Shown: positions 60,973 to 64,000 of the stretch, piece by piece
Position numbering within the stretch: position 1 is the first letter of the stretch
How the letters are laid out: each line of letters starts with the position of its first letter
Origin: Bacillus pumilus
GTDB taxonomy: Bacteria > Bacillota > Bacilli > Bacillales > Bacillaceae
Assembly: GCF_038738535.1 (NCBI RefSeq)
Contig: NZ_CP046128.1
Location: 372,001-436,000, forward strand
Direction of reading: 5' to 3'
Length of the DNA: 64,000 nucleotides
Made by a program: the position numbers and the translations under genes
Notes under the pieces: model-generated
Database searches by the model: none
Seen by the model: only the letters and a program-made list of their open reading frames with translations
Told to the model about the DNA's origin: nothing

Positions 60973-62094
60973 ATGAAGGCACTTCATTTTGGAGCAGGAA
61001 ATATCGGCAGAGGGTTTATCGGATCTTTGTTAAAAACATCAGGCTTTGAGCTTGTCTTTACCGATGTAAATGAAGCGGTCATCAACGAGCTGAATGAAAG
61101 AGGAGAATACACGGTTGAACTCGCAGCGCCGGGTCAAAAACAAGAAGTAGTCGGCCCAGTGAAAGCGATCAATTCTGCACAAGACACAGCGGCATTAACA
61201 GAGGCCGTCGCATCAGCCGATTTAATTACAACAGCTGTTGGACCAGCCGTTTTGAAGATCATAGCTTCATCGATTGCTGAAGGATTAAAACAGAAAAAGC
61301 CTGACCATATCATCAACATCGTGGCATGTGAAAATATGATTGGAGGCAGCTCTCATTTAAAAGAAGCCGTTTTCTCTCATTTAACAGAAGAGGAACAAGA
61401 AGCGTTGTCACAAACAGTTGGTTTTCCAAACGCTGCTGTGGACCGCATTGTTCCGATTCAGCACCATGAGGACATTCTGAAAGTATCAGTTGAGCCTTTT
61501 TTCGAGTGGGTCATTGATGAGACTGGCTTTATTGGTGACGTTCCTCAGATTGAAGGAGCAACCTTTGTAAAAGATTTGACGCCGTATATTGAGCGCAAAC
61601 TCTTTACTGTCAACACAGGGCATGCACTAGCTGCTTATGTCGGGTATCAGCAAGGCGTTCAAACGATTAAAGAAGCCGTCGATACACCAGAGATTCGCCG
61701 AGTTATTGAAGGAGCACTTCGTGAAACAGGCAGTTATTTAATCGACACATATGGCTTTCAGAAAGAAGAACATGATGCCTATATTCAAAAAAACATCAAA
61801 CGATTCGAAAATGCTTTTATCTCCGACGAAGTCACTCGTGTCGCACGTTCTCCTCTTAGAAAGCTGGGAGCAGACGACCGTTTAATCGGTCCAGCGAAAA
61901 AGATCAAACAGCCAGTGTACTTAATCAAAGGTATCGCTGCAGCTCTCGCTTATGACTTTGCCGAAGACGAAGAAGCGGTTCGTTTGCAGGCATTAAGAAA
62001 AGAAAAAGGCATTGAAGGTGTGCTGGAAGAAGTATGTGGCCTCACGCCAACAGACTATCTCTATCAAGCCATTCTGAAAGAAACAGCTCGATAA
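60973..62094 (+). CDS. mtlD: Mannitol-1-phosphate 5-dehydrogenase MtlD
   Basis: 373 aa. N-terminal NAD fold (ALHFGAGNIGRGFIG) and polyol-dehydrogenase helices (KLFTVNTGHALAAYVGYQQG with the catalytic Lys region). It oxidises mannitol 1-phosphate to fructose 6-phosphate. AGGTGA at the mtlF end is its ribosome-binding site, so mtlF and mtlD are coupled. Confidence 0.95.
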   Translation: MKALHFGAGNIGRGFIGSLLKTSGFELVFTDVNEAVINELNERGEYTVELAAPGQKQEVVGPVKAINSAQDTAALTEAVASADLITTAVGPAVLKIIASSIAEGLKQKKPDHIINIVACENMIGGSSHLKEAVFSHLTEEEQEALSQTVGFPNAAVDRIVPIQHHEDILKVSVEPFFEWVIDETGFIGDVPQIEGATFVKDLTPYIERKLFTVNTGHALAAYVGYQQGVQTIKEAVDTPEIRRVIEGALRETGSYLIDTYGFQKEEHDAYIQKNIKRFENAFISDEVTRVARSPLRKLGADDRLIGPAKKIKQPVYLIKGIAAALAYDFAEDEEAVRLQALRKEKGIEGVLEEVCGLTPTDYLYQAILKETAR

Positions 62095-62099
62095 TCAGA

Positions 62100-62133
62100 A
62101 AATCCCTTTCCAACGAGTGAAAGGGATTTTTTT
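62100..62133 (+). terminator. Terminator of mtlAFD
   Basis: AAATCCCTTTC (62100-62110), 8 nt, GAAAGGGATTT (62119-62129), then T residues. Confidence 0.94.
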
Positions 62134-62143
62134 ACGACTTTTT

Positions 62144-62169
62144 TAATAGTTTTCCCCGCTTGACGATAT
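62144..62169 (+). promoter_or_regulatory. Sigma-D-like promoter of the chemoreceptor gene
   Basis: TAAT (62144-62147), 14 nt, GACGATAT (62162-62169) compares with the SigD consensus TAAA-N15-GCCGATAT at 10 of 12 positions. Chemoreceptor genes in Bacillus are commonly SigD-dependent. Confidence 0.55.
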
Positions 62170-62192
62170 ATGATGTAAGGGGGAATTTGTAT

Positions 62193-63941
62193 ATGAAAAA
62201 GAAAACGTTTGCGTCAAGAAGTGTCTTTTTTCAATTAATGTCTGCCATTATCGTGATCACGATCTTAACCGGCGGACTTGTTGGGACAACGGGGTATTTG
62301 TTAGCGAAACATGTCTTAATTGATGCGGGGAAAGCAGATTTAAAGCACATCGTCAGCGGAGCAATGGCCACACTTGAACAGTTGAATGATCGTGTAGAGA
62401 AAAAAGAACTGACGCTTGAACAGGCGCAGGAACAAGCCCGTATTTACTTGAGCGGGCCTAAAAATGACAACGGGAAAGGGTACCAATTTCAAAAATCAGA
62501 TTTTATCTATAAAAATAAAGGCTATCTCGTCGCATATGGAGCAGATTATTCCTCTCAAGTCCATCCTGTCAACGACATTGGCGTCATTCCAGATAACACG
62601 ACCAATCGTGAAAAAATGGTCGCTGGAGCCAATGCAAAAGGCGAGGATACACACTATGTGACCTATCTAGATAAGGACGATGCCACCGGCGAAGAAAAGC
62701 AAAAGCTTGCCTATATGAGCCAGTTCACGCCATGGAATTGGAGTATCGGTATCGCCGTCTTCCAGGATGAATTTTATAAAGAATTAGAGCAGATGAAGCT
62801 CTATATCATGCTCATTACAGCAGGTGTCGCTCTTCTCGGTCTTGGCGTCTTTTATTTAGCTGCTCGAGGAAAAGTCAGACTGCTCAAGCAAGTCACTGCT
62901 GCTTCAAAAGAAATTGCGGCGGGGAATCTTGAACGCACGAGTTTAAAAGAAACAACAGATGAAATTGGACAGCTGGCAAAAGGCTTTAATCATATGTCAG
63001 GAGAACTCAGGGCACTTGTGAGCGGTCTACAGGAAACGAGCAGCCAGCTTGTTGAATCAGCGACAGATTTATCGGCGATATCTGAAGAAACCTCAGCCAG
63101 CAGTGAAGAAATTGGCCGAGCCATTGGCGACATATCGACCGGAACGCTTCATCAGGCATCTGACCTTGATGCAGCCAATCAACAAATGACCCAGTTCAAT
63201 CAATCCATCGAAAATGTCAAAGAACAAAGCGATCAAATTAAACGAATCTCTGACCAATCGAGTCAATCATCGCAGCAGGGCCAGCAAATTGTTCAGCAAT
63301 TAAAACAATCAAATGAACAATCAATTCAGGCGTCTAAAGGTATTAGAACAGGAATCGAGCAGTTAAGTATAAAAGTACAGGATATCTCTAAAATCACTGA
63401 TACGATTGAAAGCATTTCAAATGAGACGAATTTACTAGCGCTGAATGCAAGCATTGAAGCAGCACGCGCAGGAGAGCAAGGCAAAGGCTTCTCGGTTGTG
63501 GCGAGTGAAGTGCGGAATTTAGCTGAGCAGACAAAGCAATCAGCCGTTCAAATTCAGCAAATGGTACAAGGCATTAAAGAAGAAACGACGGCAACAGCCG
63601 GTATGATGTCGAGCACAATGGATCGTTTTGCTGAGTTAGATGAAGCGGTACATGCAACAGAACATGAATTCAATGCCATCTCTGCGTCAATTTCACAAAC
63701 CATCGTTGAAACAGACGCAATGGCAAAAGAGCTGAATGCATTGCTGGAGCAAAACGATCTCATCACAAAAGCGATGCAAGGCGCCGCCCATATTTCTCAA
63801 GAAAATGCCGCTGCGATCGAAGAGATCACCGCATCCACAGATGAACAAGTGACAGCCATCTCCAATGTGGCAAAAGCAGCAGAAAGGCTTAATGAATTAA
63901 GCATGAGATTGAATCAAGACATTGCGCGTTATCGTCTATAA
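62193..63941 (+). CDS. Methyl-accepting chemotaxis protein with a Cache sensor
   Basis: 582 aa. Membrane helix about 15-37, an extracellular single Cache domain about 40-205 ([43 protein letters not shown]), second membrane helix about 208-230, HAMP to about 285, then the signalling domain with the conserved hairpin tip [42 protein letters not shown]. It signals to CheA/CheW. Cache domains of this class often sense carboxylates; the ligand is unknown. ATG 62193 has AAGGGGG upstream; 62160 is in the promoter. Confidence 0.9.
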   Translation: MKKKTFASRSVFFQLMSAIIVITILTGGLVGTTGYLLAKHVLIDAGKADLKHIVSGAMATLEQLNDRVEKKELTLEQAQEQARIYLSGPKNDNGKGYQFQKSDFIYKNKGYLVAYGADYSSQVHPVNDIGVIPDNTTNREKMVAGANAKGEDTHYVTYLDKDDATGEEKQKLAYMSQFTPWNWSIGIAVFQDEFYKELEQMKLYIMLITAGVALLGLGVFYLAARGKVRLLKQVTAASKEIAAGNLERTSLKETTDEIGQLAKGFNHMSGELRALVSGLQETSSQLVESATDLSAISEETSASSEEIGRAIGDISTGTLHQASDLDAANQQMTQFNQSIENVKEQSDQIKRISDQSSQSSQQGQQIVQQLKQSNEQSIQASKGIRTGIEQLSIKVQDISKITDTIESISNETNLLALNASIEAARAGEQGKGFSVVASEVRNLAEQTKQSAVQIQQMVQGIKEETTATAGMMSSTMDRFAELDEAVHATEHEFNAISASISQTIVETDAMAKELNALLEQNDLITKAMQGAAHISQENAAAIEEITASTDEQVTAISNVAKAAERLNELSMRLNQDIARYRL

Positions 63942-63947
63942 ATCATT

Positions 63948-63976
63948 TTGACTGTGTGTCTCGTATCAGGTACTAT
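63948..63976 (+). promoter_or_regulatory. Sigma-A promoter at the right edge
   Basis: TTGACT (63948-63953), 17-nt spacer, TACTAT (63971-63976). It probably drives a gene beyond the window. Confidence 0.6.
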
Positions 63977-64000
63977 ATAGTTAATCAAAACCTTGCTCAC

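Noticed and set aside
1..64000. CRISPR arrays, tRNA/rRNA genes, transposase genes, att sites
   Set aside because: No repeat-spacer pattern, no RNA gene sequence and no transposase-like frame were seen on either strand; I also found no clear direct repeats bounding the two cargo blocks.

Overview
The window is chromosomal DNA of a Bacillus, most likely the B. pumilus / safensis / altitudinis group. Gene order matches the srfA-to-mtl region of B. subtilis 168: srfAC - srfAD - ycxC - ycxD - sfp - yczE - tcyCBA - yclF - yclG - yclM - ycnBC - gabRTD - ycnI/ycnJ - mtlAFD. The surfactin-type terminal module at the left edge has an Ile-like binding pocket, as expected for pumilacidin or lichenysin rather than surfactin. 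I see no rRNA, tRNA, CRISPR array or insertion sequence.

Two pieces of natural-product cargo sit around srfAD. (1) Positions 2546-20885, between srfAC and srfAD, hold two giant NRPS genes. Their layout is [AL-KR-T]-[C-A-T-E]-C-(vestigial A) // [AL-KR-T]-[C-A-T-TE]. There is no ketosynthase or acyltransferase. This is the plan of cereulide/valinomycin-type depsipeptide synthetases, in which alpha-keto acids are activated, reduced on the enzyme and alternated with amino acids. Sequences flanking each AL-KR block look like the two halves of a split pseudo-Asub domain. (2) Positions 21661-25197, between srfAD and ycxC, are a visibly A+T-rich minus-strand operon. It encodes a 99-aa circular-bacteriocin-like precursor, a large membrane protein, an ABC ATPase, a SpoIIM/DUF95 protein and a further membrane protein. 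The precursor promoter region carries a perfect palindrome. sfp, which loads all NRPS carrier domains, lies a few genes away and appears intact.

The rest is mostly core or metabolic. 25569-31866 holds ycxC, ycxD, sfp, yczE and the TcyABC cystine importer. 32192-37211 holds an amino-acid permease, a peptide transporter (yclF) and a beta-helix protein (yclG). 37412-44046 is a full yxeKLMNOPQ operon for S-(2-succino)cysteine breakdown, here in the srf-ycn region. 44102-46488 holds a GAF-STAS RsbR/YtvA-type regulator and aspartokinase III. 46662-49768 holds an MFS pump with its TetR repressor, a decayed gene and an ArsR regulator. 49798-55426 is the GABA locus with a permease between gabT and gabD. 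55471-58490 holds an FMN oxidoreductase and the copper genes ycnI and ycnJ, without ycnK. 58997-62094 is mtlAFD, followed by a chemoreceptor behind a sigma-D-like promoter.

Family names, the B. subtilis comparison and adenylation codes come from reading motifs by eye and from memory of the families; no database search was possible.
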